The notes beneath the pieces were generated by a model, which was given only the letters and a program-made list of their open reading frames with translations, was not told the origin of the DNA and made no database searches. Below, one piece after another: positions 43,408 through 51,698 of a stretch of 64,000 nt of DNA. Every line of letters begins with the position of its first letter. Position 1 is the stretch's first letter. Source of the stretch: Catenuloplanes niger (GTDB lineage Bacteria; Actinomycetota; Actinomycetes; Mycobacteriales; Micromonosporaceae); assembly GCF_031458255.1 (NCBI RefSeq), contig NZ_JAVDYC010000001.1, positions 1,621,001-1,685,000 on the forward strand. The letters are read 5' to 3'. Both the position numbers and the translations under genes were made by a program.

Positions 43408-46332
43408 TCAACCGATCAGTCGGTCGTAGTCGGCCAGGGCCAGGGCGATGTCGACCTGGGCCCAGAAGCGGTGGTAGTTGAAGACCGGCGCCGGTCCACC
43501 GTTGAGGTAGGCCTCGACCTTGGGGAAGTCGGGGTCGTCCCGGAGGAAGGAACGGATGTCCAGGAAGGACTTGCCGGGGGCGACGACGTCACCGTTGGGC
43601 ATGGTGCCGCTGTAGCCGGACGGGACGAACAGGCCCTGGCCGGTGGAGGCGTCGTAGACGTCGTCGAACCGGTTGTAGTCGGCCTTGGTCTCCGGGACGG
43701 AGATGCCGAGGTCGTCCTTGTGCGTGAGCAACGCGTCCAGCAGGGCCTTGGCGGTGCTCTGCGCCTGCGTGTTGCCGGACTTCGCGCCGTAGTAGACGAG
43801 CGTCCGGGCGTAGGCGCCGACCACGCCGACGTCCTGCGTGTGGTCGACGACGGTGACGTGCAGGCCGCTGTTGTTGACGCTGGTGGTGCCGGCCTGCCAG
43901 TTGCCGCCGGGCTGGCCGGACCAGCGCAGCGTGGACGGGACCTGGTAGTTGGTGCCGTTCACCGTGGTGTTGGCGAGCGCCCAGGCGACCCACTTGTCGA
44001 GCAGCGCCTTGGCACGGGCGTCACCGGACTCGTGGTAGTACTCGGCGACGCGCTCCATGCTCCACGCCTGGAAGCCGAACCACTGGTTGGACGGCGGGTC
44101 GTGGTAGACCGGCTTCTCGTCGTAGACCATGCCGTAGAACGTGGGCACGCCGGCCGGGCGGGCGCTGTAGTTGCCCTTCCAGCTGTTGGTCGCGCCACCG
44201 GCGATGGCACCCTCGGCCGACTGCAGCCAGGTGTAGAAGTCGATCTGACGGGTGAGCGAGGTCGCCCAGTCCGCCTTGGCCGTGGCCGACTTCGGGTTCA
44301 GCTCGGGCACGGTCGACAGCGCCCAGGCCGCGAACGGGTTCTGGTATCCGCCGTGGTTGTGGCTGGAGCCGATCCGCCACGACCAGTTGCCGTTGTTGGC
44401 GCCGTACGAGCCGCCCCACGCGTAGTACCAGGACAGCAGGTACGAGGCGCTGTCCTTGCCGGTGCCGGCCGGGCAGGAGGTGGAGGCGCAGCCGGGCTGC
44501 TTGAAGTACTTGTCGTACATCGCGTAGCGCAGGTAGTCGCCCATCTTCGCGGCGTTCGCGATGGTGGCCGAGATCTGCGACTGGTTGCCCTGCTCCTTGG
44601 CCCACTTCAGCGCCCAGTAGGCGGCCTGGACCGCGCGCGCGTCGGCGTCCGGCGCGTTGGTGTAACGCCACTGCTGCGCGTACGACGAGTCACCGATGAA
44701 GATCGGCAGGAAGCCGCCGTTGCCGGTGCGCCCGAAGTTGAACGTCTCGCAGCTCGGGTGCGGCACGGTCTCGAAGACCGATTCCTGCGGACCGCGCTGG
44801 TACGTGTTGATGTACGCCGGCCGGCTGGTGCCGTTGCCGCAGTTGCCGAAGCCGTAGACGTTGTCCACGTCGATCAGCCAGTGCATGCCGTAGACGCTGG
44901 TGGTGCCGTAGGAGGCCTGCAGTTCCGCGGCGAGCGGGTCCGCGCCGACCTTGACCGTCGAGTCGATCTTGCCGCCGACGCCCGGGTACTGGCTGGGCAG
45001 GTCGGCCTCGGGCGCGTAGTCCGCCGGGTCGGACGCGTTGTAGTTGCTCTGCGTCTCCTTCGGGATGATGTACTGCTCCATCACCCGCCAGGCGTTGTTG
45101 AACGGGGTCCAGTTCTCGGTGACGCGGCCGTACTGCGCCTCCAGGAGCAGCCAGTAGCTGAACGCCTCGGACGTGGTCTCGTGACCGTGGTCCGGCGCCT
45201 CGACCAGCAGCGTCTCGACGGAGTGGTACGGCACGCCCTCAGGGCTGAAGTACCCGTTCGCCGGCGCCTTGATCTTGTTGTAGAGCTCCATGAACTCTTC
45301 GCCGTACGCGCCGCCCGGGGTGCCGCCACCGTCGTTGTCGGTCTCGGTGACCGTGGTGACGGAGGAGGTGAAGCCGCTGGCGGACGCGGTGATCGTGGCG
45401 GTCCCGTTCGCCGTGTCGGCGTCCTCGGCCGCGTTGATCGGCACGCTGATGCCGGTGCTCCAGTTGGCCGCGGTCAGCGTGGCGGTGCTCGCGCCGAGCG
45501 TGACGTCCGCGTCGCCGGTCTTGGCCAGCGCCACCGTCACGTTGGACGTGGGCGCCGCGCTCAGCTTGACGTTGAGCGCGGCGCTGGCGCCCTCCGCCAC
45601 CTGGAGCGTGGCCGGGGTGACGATGCTGCTCGCGGACGTGCCGGTGACGGTGAACGCGTGCTCGTCCGTGCCGGTCAGCCCGGCGTTGTCGTACGCCCGG
45701 GCCTGCACGGTGTAGCTGCCGGCCGGCAGTCCGGTGGTGTCGTAGCCGTACGGCGCCGTGGTGTCCGTGTTGATCAGCAGGCCGTTGCGGTAGAACTCGA
45801 CCTTGGCGATCGAGCCGTCCCCGTCCGCCGCGGTCGCGGCGAGGTTGACGTTCGCCGGCGCGGTGAACGTGGCGCCGTCGGCCGGGCTGGTGAGCGAGAC
45901 GGTCGGCGCGGCGTTGGCGGCCCCGGCACACGTGGTGCCGTTGAGCGTGAAGGACGCCGGCTTCGCGTTGGTCCCGCTGTAGCTGCCGTTGAAGCCGAGC
46001 GTGATGGACGCGCCGGTGGCGAGGCTGCCGTTCCAGGCCTCGTTGCTCGCGGTCACGTTCTGGCCGGACTGACTGAACTTCGCGGACCACCCGTTCGTGA
46101 CCTGCTGGTTGCCCGGGAAGGTCCAGCCGAGGTTCCAGCTGCTGACCGGGTCGCCGAGGTTCTTGAGCGTCACGCTCGCGGTGAAGCCGTTGTTCCAGTC
46201 GTTGGTGGTGTATACGACGTCACAGGCGGTCGCGGCGTAGGCCATGCTGACCGGTACGGTCACCATCCCGCCTGCGACCAGCACGCCGGCGGCGGTCATC
46301 GCCAGCCGTCTCCTGCTGGGCCGAATTCTCAT
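43408..46332 (-). CDS. Secreted GH48 exocellulase with N-terminal CBM2
   Basis: 974 residues. A signal peptide covers about 1-34 (cleavage near AYAA-TACD). A family 2 cellulose-binding module (about 35-135) has DWNNGFTASVTLKNLG and SNEAWNGSLATGASI. Next is an Ig-like domain (SLTSPADGATFTAPANVNLA, about 138-230) and a Calx-beta-like domain (about 235-325). The GH48 domain spans about 330-974, with EAPDHGHETTSEAFSYW carrying the conserved acid region and many aromatic tunnel residues (LSWYYAWGGSYG). GH48 enzymes attack cellulose chains from reducing ends, releasing cellobiose, and are usually central to a cellulase system. ATG at 46332 follows GAGGAGA. A CebR-type operator lies about 200 bases upstream. 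Confidence 0.95.
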   Translation of the reverse strand: MRIRPSRRRLAMTAAGVLVAGGMVTVPVSMAYAATACDVVYTTNDWNNGFTASVTLKNLGDPVSSWNLGWTFPGNQQVTNGWSAKFSQSGQNVTASNEAWNGSLATGASITLGFNGSYSGTNAKPASFTLNGTTCAGAANAAPTVSLTSPADGATFTAPANVNLAATAADGDGSIAKVEFYRNGLLINTDTTAPYGYDTTGLPAGSYTVQARAYDNAGLTGTDEHAFTVTGTSASSIVTPATLQVAEGASAALNVKLSAAPTSNVTVALAKTGDADVTLGASTATLTAANWSTGISVPINAAEDADTANGTATITASASGFTSSVTTVTETDNDGGGTPGGAYGEEFMELYNKIKAPANGYFSPEGVPYHSVETLLVEAPDHGHETTSEAFSYWLLLEAQYGRVTENWTPFNNAWRVMEQYIIPKETQSNYNASDPADYAPEADLPSQYPGVGGKIDSTVKVGADPLAAELQASYGTTSVYGMHWLIDVDNVYGFGNCGNGTSRPAYINTYQRGPQESVFETVPHPSCETFNFGRTGNGGFLPIFIGDSSYAQQWRYTNAPDADARAVQAAYWALKWAKEQGNQSQISATIANAAKMGDYLRYAMYDKYFKQPGCASTSCPAGTGKDSASYLLSWYYAWGGSYGANNGNWSWRIGSSHNHGGYQNPFAAWALSTVPELNPKSATAKADWATSLTRQIDFYTWLQSAEGAIAGGATNSWKGNYSARPAGVPTFYGMVYDEKPVYHDPPSNQWFGFQAWSMERVAEYYHESGDARAKALLDKWVAWALANTTVNGTNYQVPSTLRWSGQPGGNWQAGTTSVNNSGLHVTVVDHTQDVGVVGAYARTLVYYGAKSGNTQAQSTAKALLDALLTHKDDLGISVPETKADYNRFDDVYDASTGQGLFVPSGYSGTMPNGDVVAPGKSFLDIRSFLRDDPDFPKVEAYLNGGPAPVFNYHRFWAQVDIALALADYDRLIG

Positions 46333-46528
46333 CTGCTGATGTCTCCTCGCGGACCGGGCGTCATGCGTCCGCACGGGTGGAGCCGCGCGCGCAAATCGGA
46401 CATGCCGACGCCGAGAAAGGTGGGGATGCGCACTGGGCGGCCGCACCGGAGACAGCTCCGGGGCCCTCGGCGACCCGTCAAGCGTGGGGTTCTGTGGCTC
46501 CCGTCACGCGATGTTCGACAGTCTCGCA

Positions 46529-46542
46529 TGGGAGCGCTCCCG
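46529..46542. promoter_or_regulatory. CebR/CelR-type operator 1 (GH48 side)
   Basis: TGGGAGCGCTCCCG differs from the palindromic consensus TGGGAGCGCTCCCA at one position. This is the binding site of LacI-family CebR/CelR repressors, which release DNA when cellobiose is present. It lies about 200 bases upstream of the GH48 start on the minus strand. Confidence 0.85.
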
Positions 46543-46640
46543 GAGCAACCCATAGATGATGGTAAGTGATCCCACCGGCGCTGAGCTGCGATTTCACGCC
46601 ACGAAGCCACGGCCCGAATGTTTCGGGCTCATTTTGGGGC

Positions 46641-46669
46641 TTTCACAAAGACGTGACGGGGGATACAGT
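46641..46669 (+). promoter_or_regulatory. Sigma-70-like promoter of an orphan transcript
   Basis: TTTCAC (46641-46646) and TACAGT (46664-46669) are 17 bases apart on the plus strand, predicting a start near 46676. The CebR-type operator at 46684-46697 lies directly downstream, the usual position for repression by road-block. Confidence 0.5.
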
Positions 46670-46683
46670 CCAATCAACGTCGA

Positions 46684-46697
46684 TGGGAGCGCTTCCA
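46684..46697. promoter_or_regulatory. CebR/CelR-type operator 2
   Basis: TGGGAGCGCTTCCA matches the consensus with one change and sits inside a longer dyad: CGA before it and TCG after it extend the symmetry to 46681-46700. It lies just downstream of the promoter at 46641-46669. Confidence 0.85.
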
Positions 46698-46937
46698 TCG
46701 ACACCATTGAGTGAGAGTGCTACACCGGCACCGGTCGTAGCAGTCGCCCAACCGTAAGGCTGGCGGCGGGCCAGCCCGGACTCCGCCACCAGCCGACCCA
46801 TCGACCCGGTCGAAAGGAGGTGGGAACCACCAGCCACTCGCGTGGCCCGGCTCCCGCGCGACACGCACTCGAGGAGGCCATTCCAACAGTGCGTGCGTTT
46901 CTTGAACCCGCAGAGATGCAGAGTTGCAGAGGTTCGG

Positions 46938-46967
46938 TGGGGACGGGGGTTGCCCTCCCCGTCCCCA
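46938..46967 (+). terminator. Strong hairpin ending the orphan transcript
   Basis: TGGGGACGGGG (46938-46948) pairs perfectly with CCCCGTCCCCA (46957-46967), loop of eight bases. No annotated gene ends here on either strand, so the hairpin itself argues for a transcript starting within the interval. Confidence 0.65.
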
Positions 46968-46976
46968 CACTAGTAC

Positions 46977-47000
46977 CCGGGCGCATCTTCAGGCGCCCGG
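46977..47000. terminator. Second hairpin in the GH48-GH1 interval
   Basis: CCGGGCGC (46977-46984) and GCGCCCGG (46993-47000) form an eight-base stem with an eight-base loop, ten bases after the previous hairpin. Tandem hairpins insulate the upstream transcript from the beta-glucosidase promoter. Confidence 0.55.
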
Positions 47001-47150
47001 TGTCACAAAGATTTCACGGGCCAAGGCAGCGACGCCGCCGGACGGCGGTCATTCTCGGTCGCGCCGACTCGCCCCGATCACCCGCCCCAGCGGTGAGACT
47101 GATCATCATCCGACCTGTTCATACCCATCCGCCATGGTCTGCGATAGCCT

Positions 47151-47164
47151 CGGGAGCGCTCCCA
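47151..47164. promoter_or_regulatory. CebR/CelR-type operator 3 (beta-glucosidase promoter)
   Basis: CGGGAGCGCTCCCA differs from the consensus palindrome at one end position. It lies 41 bases before the beta-glucosidase ATG and directly after a GATAGC element (47143-47148) that could be a -10 with TTCATA (47118-47123) upstream at a slightly long spacing of 19. Confidence 0.85.
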
Positions 47165-47204
47165 CGCACGGTGGATGGGGCACCTCCCAGAGGGGATCAC
47201 CAGC

Positions 47205-48623
47205 ATGTCCGTACCGACCCGGCAGGCCTCGCCGGCCGCGCCTCCACCCGCCTCAGTGCTCCCGGCCGTGCCGGTCGAGCCGAGCCCGGACCCGGAAGCG
47301 CGCCTCGGCCTGCGATTTCCGGAGGGCTTCGGCTGGGGTGCCGCGACGTCCGCCTACCAGATCGAGGGCGCGGCACGCGAGGACGGCCGTGGGCCGTCCG
47401 TGTGGGACACGTTCGCATACACGCCCGGCCGCGTCGCCAACGGGGACACCGGCGACACCGCCTCGGACCACTACCGGCGGTACGCCGAGGACCTCGACCT
47501 GATCCGTGACCTGGGGCTCCGGTCGTACCGCTTCTCGATCTCCTGGCCGCGCGTGCAGCCGGACGGCCGCGGCGCGATCAACCAGCGCGGGCTCGACTTC
47601 TACCGCCGGCTGGTGGACGGCCTGCTGGAGCGCGGCATCAGCCCGATGGCCACACTCTTCCACTGGGACACCCCGCAGGCGCTGCAGGACGACGCCGGCT
47701 GGGCGAACCGGGACACCGCGTACCGCTTCGCGGACTACGCCACCGCGGTCTTCGAGGCGCTGGGTGAGTCCGTACCGGTCTGGCTGACCATCAACGAGCC
47801 GAAGACCGTGGTGCAGAACGGCTACATCACCGGCCACCACGCGCCCGGCATCCGGGATGAGCCGACGGCGTACCTGGTCGGGCACCACCTGGCCCTGGCG
47901 CACGGTCTCGGCGTACAGGCGCTGCGCGCGACCGGATCGGGGTCCCGGATCGGCGGCGCGCTCAACCTGCACCCGTGCTACGCCGCGGACGACAGCGACG
48001 CGACGTCGGACGCGGTCCGGCTCTACGACGGCTACGAGAACCGGTTCTACCTCGACCCGATGTTCAAGGGGCACTACCCCGAGGACGTGCTGGCCGACCA
48101 GGGACCCGACTCGCCGCTGGTCCGGGGCATCCGGGACGGCGACCTGGAGATCATCAAGCAGCCGATCGACATCCTCGCGGTCCAGTACTACACGCCGATC
48201 TACGTGACCACCGACGGCGGCACCGTGCAGAAGTGGCCGACCACCCAGGCCGCCTGGCAGCAGGTCTACCCGCCCGGCATGTACGACATCCTCACCCGGG
48301 TGACCCGCGACTACGCGCCGCCGTCGATCACCGTGACGGAGAACGGCCTGCCCTGCGCGGACGAGGTCGGCGTGGACGGCTCGGTCGACGACGCGGGCCG
48401 GATCAGCTTCCTCCGCGACCACCTCGCCGAGGCGCACCGCGCGATCGGGGACGGCGTGCCGCTGGAGAGCTACCACGTGTGGTCGCTGATGGACAACTTC
48501 GAGTGGGAGGTCGGATACGACCAGCGGTGGGGTCTGATCTACGTGGACTACCCGACCCAGCGCCGCATCCTGAAGCGCAGCGCGAACTGGTACCGACGGG
48601 TCATCTCCGACAATTCCCTCTAA
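47205..48623 (+). CDS. GH1 beta-glucosidase, cytoplasmic
   Basis: 472 residues of glycoside hydrolase family 1, splitting cellobiose and short cello-oligosaccharides to glucose. FPEGFGWGAATSAYQIEGA is the standard opening; WLTINEPKTVVQNGY carries the acid/base Glu, and SITVTENGLP the nucleophile Glu (about 379). SYHVWSLMDNFEWEVGY completes the aglycone site. There is no signal peptide, so cellobiose must be imported first. ATG at 47205 was chosen because AGAGGGGA lies eight bases upstream; an ATG at 47175 in frame has none. With GH48 and the CebR-type sites it forms a cellobiose-inducible set comparable to bglC in Streptomyces. A textbook terminator follows. Confidence 0.95.
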   Translation: MSVPTRQASPAAPPPASVLPAVPVEPSPDPEARLGLRFPEGFGWGAATSAYQIEGAAREDGRGPSVWDTFAYTPGRVANGDTGDTASDHYRRYAEDLDLIRDLGLRSYRFSISWPRVQPDGRGAINQRGLDFYRRLVDGLLERGISPMATLFHWDTPQALQDDAGWANRDTAYRFADYATAVFEALGESVPVWLTINEPKTVVQNGYITGHHAPGIRDEPTAYLVGHHLALAHGLGVQALRATGSGSRIGGALNLHPCYAADDSDATSDAVRLYDGYENRFYLDPMFKGHYPEDVLADQGPDSPLVRGIRDGDLEIIKQPIDILAVQYYTPIYVTTDGGTVQKWPTTQAAWQQVYPPGMYDILTRVTRDYAPPSITVTENGLPCADEVGVDGSVDDAGRISFLRDHLAEAHRAIGDGVPLESYHVWSLMDNFEWEVGYDQRWGLIYVDYPTQRRILKRSANWYRRVISDNSL

Positions 48624-48633
48624 AAGCATTCCC

Positions 48634-48669
48634 GGGGGTACGCCGTGCGCGGCGTACCCCCTTATTTTG
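48634..48669 (+). terminator. Intrinsic terminator with T tract after the beta-glucosidase
   Basis: GGGGGTACGCCG (48634-48645) pairs perfectly with CGGCGTACCCCC (48650-48661) around a TGCG loop and is followed by TTATTTTG. It is the only hairpin in the window with a clear T tract. Confidence 0.9.
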
Positions 48670-48717
48670 TCCTTTGATCGTTTGTCGAGGTTGCGCGCGC
48701 GACGGACACTTGGCCTC

Positions 48718-50679
48718 ATGCCCGAGCCCGCCGCCGGAACCCGCCTCAACGGCCGCTACGTCCTCGACGGGCGGATCGGCCTCGGCGGCATGTCCGAGGT
48801 CTGGCGCGCGGCCGACGAGACGCTCGGCCGCGCGGTCGCCGTCAAGATCCTCTCGGGTGCGGCCGCCGAGGACCAGCTGCTGCGCGCCGCGATCCGCCGC
48901 GAGGCCCGCGCCGCCGCCCGGATGACCCACCCGCACGCCATGCACGTCTACGACTACGGCGAGTTCGCGTTCGACGACGTCGTGCTGCCGTACATCGTGA
49001 TGGAGCTGGTCGACGGCGCCACGCTCGCGGACCTGCTGGTCAACGGCCCGCCACTGCCGTGGCGCGCCGCCGCCCGGATGGCCGCGGAGATCTCGGCCGC
49101 GCTCGCGGACGCGCACCGGCTCGGCGTGGTGCACCGCGACATCAAACCGGCCAACGTCATGCTCACGCCGAAGGGCGCGGCGAAGGTGCTGGACTTCGGC
49201 ATCGCCACGCTCGTCGCCGGCGACACACCGCACGCGACCGGCTCCTTCACCGGCCAGCGGATCGGCGGCACCGAGATCCTGGACGGCTGGCTCGCCGGCA
49301 CCCCGCCGTACGCGGCACCCGAACTGCTGCTGCGCGGCGAGGCCGGTCCGCCGGCGGACGTGTACGCGGTCGGCGCGACGCTCTACGCGGCCCTGACCGG
49401 CGAACCGCCCCTGGCGATCACGTCGTGGGAGGAGGCCGCCGCCGTCCACCGCTCCGGCGTGGCCTCCCCCGCCCCGCTGCCCCCCGCGGTGCCGGAACCG
49501 CTGGCCGCCGCGGCCCTGGCCTGCCTGTCCCGCGACCCGGAGACGCGGCCCTCGGCCGCCTCCATCGCACGGATCTTCGGCCGGTACGCCGCCGGCGCGC
49601 TCCCCGCCCCCACCACACCGATGCCGGCCGGCCCGATGCCGGCCGGCCCGATGCCGGCTCACCCGGCGTCCCCGGCGCCGGTGTCCCCGGCGCCGGTGTC
49701 GCCCGGCCCGATCCCGCCGGGCACGGGTTTCCACGGGCCGGGTCCGGTGTCGCCCGCCCCGGGTGGCGGCGGGCCGGCTCCCCTCTCGCCGGCCGCGGCG
49801 GCGTCCGGTCCGGGCTTCGGCGGGCCGGCGCCCGTCTCGCCCGCCGTCGCGCCGCCCGGTCACGGCGCGGCCGGTCACGGCTTCGGCGGGTCGGCTCCCG
49901 GCGCCCCCGCGTCCGGTCGCGGCCCGGCCGATGGCGGCTCGGCCGGTTCCGGCTTCGGTGGGTCGAACCCCGGCGCCGCGCGATCCGGCAACGGCTCCGC
50001 GGGTGGCGGCTCGGCCGGTTCGGGGTTCGGCGGGGCGGTGCCGGTGTCGCCGGCCGCCGGCTCACCGGCCGGGCGTTTCGCGCCGGGCGCCGCGTCGGTG
50101 CCGGCCGCACACACCGCGGCCGACGTGCCGTTCCCGGCGCACGCCCCGCTCCCGGTCGGCGGCCGCTCCTGGCCCGACCGCCTGCGCAGCCCACGCGGCG
50201 TCGGGGTGCTCGCGACCGGCTTGATCACCGGCGGGGTGGCCCTGGTCGCCCTGGCCGCGATATTCCTCGGTCCCGGTAGCGGCCGCGACCCCGCCGTGTC
50301 CGCACCCGATCGCGGCACCGCGCCCGCCGCCGCCCCGGAGAAACCGGCCGGCGCGCCCTCCCCGAGCCGCACCCCGTCGCGCTCGCCGTCCCCGTCCCCG
50401 TCCGGCGACGAGGAGGACACCGTCGAGGCCGGCACCATCCTCAACCGGCTCGACGCCGCCCTGGCACAGGGACTCGTCAGTCGCGACATCAACGCGCGCG
50501 CCGGAAGCCGCCTGTTCGACGACCTCCGCGATCTCCGCCGCGACATCGACGACCCGGAGAAGCTCTCAGACGGCGCCGCCGACCTGCAGGAACGCTTGGA
50601 ACGCCTGGCCGACGACGGCGACATGTCCCCGGACACCGCCTCCGACATGATCGAAATCGTCGACGACCTGGTGGTCTGA
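48718..50679 (+). CDS. Transmembrane serine/threonine protein kinase
   Basis: 653 residues. Kinase domain 11-285: glycine loop [10 protein letters not shown], catalytic Lys K43 in [14 protein letters not shown] near 139, DFG at 159, and [10 protein letters not shown] in the activation segment. Residues 295-490 are a long Pro/Ala/Gly linker ([17 protein letters not shown] and many GSAGSGFGG units). One membrane helix ([20 protein letters not shown], about 497-518) precedes a Ser/Pro spacer and a small helical extracytoplasmic domain ([20 protein letters not shown], to the end) without PASTA repeats. ATG at 48718 is preferred because the in-frame ATG-free upstream stretch overlaps the T tract of the preceding terminator. 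Single-gene unit. Confidence 0.9.
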   Translation: MPEPAAGTRLNGRYVLDGRIGLGGMSEVWRAADETLGRAVAVKILSGAAAEDQLLRAAIRREARAAARMTHPHAMHVYDYGEFAFDDVVLPYIVMELVDGATLADLLVNGPPLPWRAAARMAAEISAALADAHRLGVVHRDIKPANVMLTPKGAAKVLDFGIATLVAGDTPHATGSFTGQRIGGTEILDGWLAGTPPYAAPELLLRGEAGPPADVYAVGATLYAALTGEPPLAITSWEEAAAVHRSGVASPAPLPPAVPEPLAAAALACLSRDPETRPSAASIARIFGRYAAGALPAPTTPMPAGPMPAGPMPAHPASPAPVSPAPVSPGPIPPGTGFHGPGPVSPAPGGGGPAPLSPAAAASGPGFGGPAPVSPAVAPPGHGAAGHGFGGSAPGAPASGRGPADGGSAGSGFGGSNPGAARSGNGSAGGGSAGSGFGGAVPVSPAAGSPAGRFAPGAASVPAAHTAADVPFPAHAPLPVGGRSWPDRLRSPRGVGVLATGLITGGVALVALAAIFLGPGSGRDPAVSAPDRGTAPAAAPEKPAGAPSPSRTPSRSPSPSPSGDEEDTVEAGTILNRLDAALAQGLVSRDINARAGSRLFDDLRDLRRDIDDPEKLSDGAADLQERLERLADDGDMSPDTASDMIEIVDDLVV

Positions 50680-51191
50680 CGCCTCCGCTGCCGGTCTGAC
50701 CACTCCGCTACGCGAACACGCCCGGATCTCCGGCGGTCCCCGGACCTCCGGCCGCTCGCGGGCGGCAGCTTCCCCGGGCGGCAGCTTGCTCGCGGACGGC
50801 ACGGGTTCCGCAGACCACACGGGTTCCGCGGGGCTCGCACCGTTCCACACACCGCAGCAGTTCCCAGGCCGCACCGGTTCCGCTCACCGCAGCGGTTCTC
50901 CGGTTGCACGGGTTCCGCGGCTGCACGGATTCCGCGGGCCGCAAGGATTCCGCGGGCCGCAAGGATTCCGCGGGCCGCAACGTTTTCGCGGCCGAAGGCG
51001 CGTTGCGTAGCCGAAGGCGTTGCGTGACCGAAGCGGAAGGCCAGCATGATCCAGACGCGCGGCGGAGATCATTCGGCTGTGCCGCGACCTCGGGGCGCGA
51101 AGATCGAATCGGTGCGGCGGCCGGCGCGCTCGGCAGGCGGCGGGACCGGTGCCGACCGCTGGTTGCCGCGCACCGTGCGGACGCGGCCCGC
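50680..51191. other. 512-base gap with degenerate short tandem repeats
   Basis: No gene is supported: frames on both strands read as Cys/Arg/Pro-rich repeats with poor codon bias. The stretch 50750-51030 repeats a motif around TTCCGCGGGCC with an 18-base period, perfect in the middle and decaying outward. The next gene, for the RidA protein, ends at 51192 on the other strand. Confidence 0.6.
50927..50980. repeat. Three perfect 18-base tandem repeats in a decayed array
   Basis: GGATTCCGCGGGCCGCAA occurs three times head to tail (50927-50944, 50945-50962, 50963-50980). A degenerate copy lies directly upstream (50909-50926, GGTTCCGCGGCTGCAC core) and looser copies reach back to about 50800. Each unit contains the palindrome CCGCGG. 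There is no spacer sequence, so it is not CRISPR. Confidence 0.85.
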
Positions 51192-51584
51192 TTACGCTCC
51201 CGGCAGTTCCGCGATCGCCTCGATCTCGATGAGCAGGTCCGGGTGGATCAACGCGGACACCTCGACCAGCGAGCTGGCCGGCGGGTTCCGCACGTCGACG
51301 AACATGTCCCGGGCCGCGCGCACGTCCGCGACCGCGGAGACGTCGCGGACGAAGTACGTGAGCTTGACCAGGTCCGCGAACGAGGCCCCGGCCGCTTCGA
51401 GCACGGTGCCGAGGTTCTGGAACGTCCGCTCGGCCTGCGCGCGCATGTCGCCGACGCCGACCACCGCGCCCTCGGAGTCGAACGGCACCTGGCCGGAGAC
51501 GAACAGCAGCCCGCCCGCGCGCATGGCGTGGCTGTACCCGGGCGGTGTGGCGAGCGCGGGTGAGTTGACCGCTTCAGGCGACAT
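51192..51584 (-). CDS. RidA-family enamine/imine deaminase
   Basis: 130 residues, the usual length of RidA (YjgF/YER057c/UK114) proteins, which hydrolyse reactive 2-aminoacrylate-type enamines. LLFVSGQVPFDSEG and AERTFQNLGTVLEAAGAS, then DLVKLTYFVRDVS and SSLVEVSALIHPDLLIEIEA, span the fold. The key Arg of active members usually stands in R-x-C/A-V near the ASSLVEV segment; here it reads NPPASSLVEV, so activity is uncertain. ATG at 51584 was chosen because TAGGAT lies exactly seven bases upstream, implying a leaderless mRNA. Confidence 0.85.
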   Translation of the reverse strand: MSPEAVNSPALATPPGYSHAMRAGGLLFVSGQVPFDSEGAVVGVGDMRAQAERTFQNLGTVLEAAGASFADLVKLTYFVRDVSAVADVRAARDMFVDVRNPPASSLVEVSALIHPDLLIEIEAIAELPGA

Positions 51585-51633
51585 ACGGGGCATCCTACGA
51601 ACAGCGCGTTCCGGGCGGGCGGCCGGTGCGGCG

Positions 51634-51690
51634 CACCGCCGTGCTGCGGGCGCCGGCGCCGGGACGCCGCCGTTCCGCAGCACAGCGGTG
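51634..51690 (-). terminator. Long hairpin after the roadblock gene
   Basis: CACCGCCGTGCTGCGG (51634-51649) pairs with CCGCAGCACAGCGGTG (51675-51690), 15 of 16 positions, with a 25-base loop that can itself fold. It lies nine bases past the stop of the roadblock gene and ends the kinase-roadblock operon. Confidence 0.65.
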
Positions 51691-51698
51691 CTGTCTCA

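Larger units (their letters stand above)
46676..46967 (+). ncRNA. Candidate CebR-controlled small transcript (RNA or short ORF)
   Basis: About 290 bases bounded on the left by the promoter and operator at 46641-46697 and on the right by the 11-base-pair hairpin at 46938-46967. Inside are AAAGGAGG at 46813-46820 and a second Shine-Dalgarno-like GAGGAGG at 46871-46877. A GTG at 46820 or 46890 would read MRAFLEPAEMQSC and continue through the hairpin without a stop, so a conventional protein is unlikely. GGTGG-gaa-CCACC and other local stems suggest a structured RNA. It could be a regulatory RNA induced by cellobiose; this is a prediction only. Confidence 0.35.
46333..47204. other. Long divergent regulatory region between GH48 and GH1 genes
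   Basis: An 872-base interval, the largest without a protein gene here. It holds three CebR/CelR-type operators (46529, 46684, 47151), a good plus-strand promoter next to the middle one, an Shine-Dalgarno-like AAAGGAGGTGGG at 46813, and two strong hairpins (46938-46967 and 46977-47000). The simplest reading is gh48 promoter, then a short independent transcript, then the beta-glucosidase promoter. Open frames crossing the hairpins look non-coding. Confidence 0.65.

Noticed and set aside
46820-47509. Open frame after AAAGGAGGTGGG running into the beta-glucosidase gene
   Set aside because: It crosses two strong hairpins and the beta-glucosidase promoter and overlaps that gene in another frame. 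Kept only as a possible short peptide at its start.
50927-50980. 18-base repeats considered as a CRISPR array
   Set aside because: Units are contiguous without spacers and no cas gene is in the window.
50884-51072. Frame encoding CGPRNP repeats on the minus strand
   Set aside because: It arises from the 18-base DNA repeat; codon use is poor and there is no ribosome binding site or domain.
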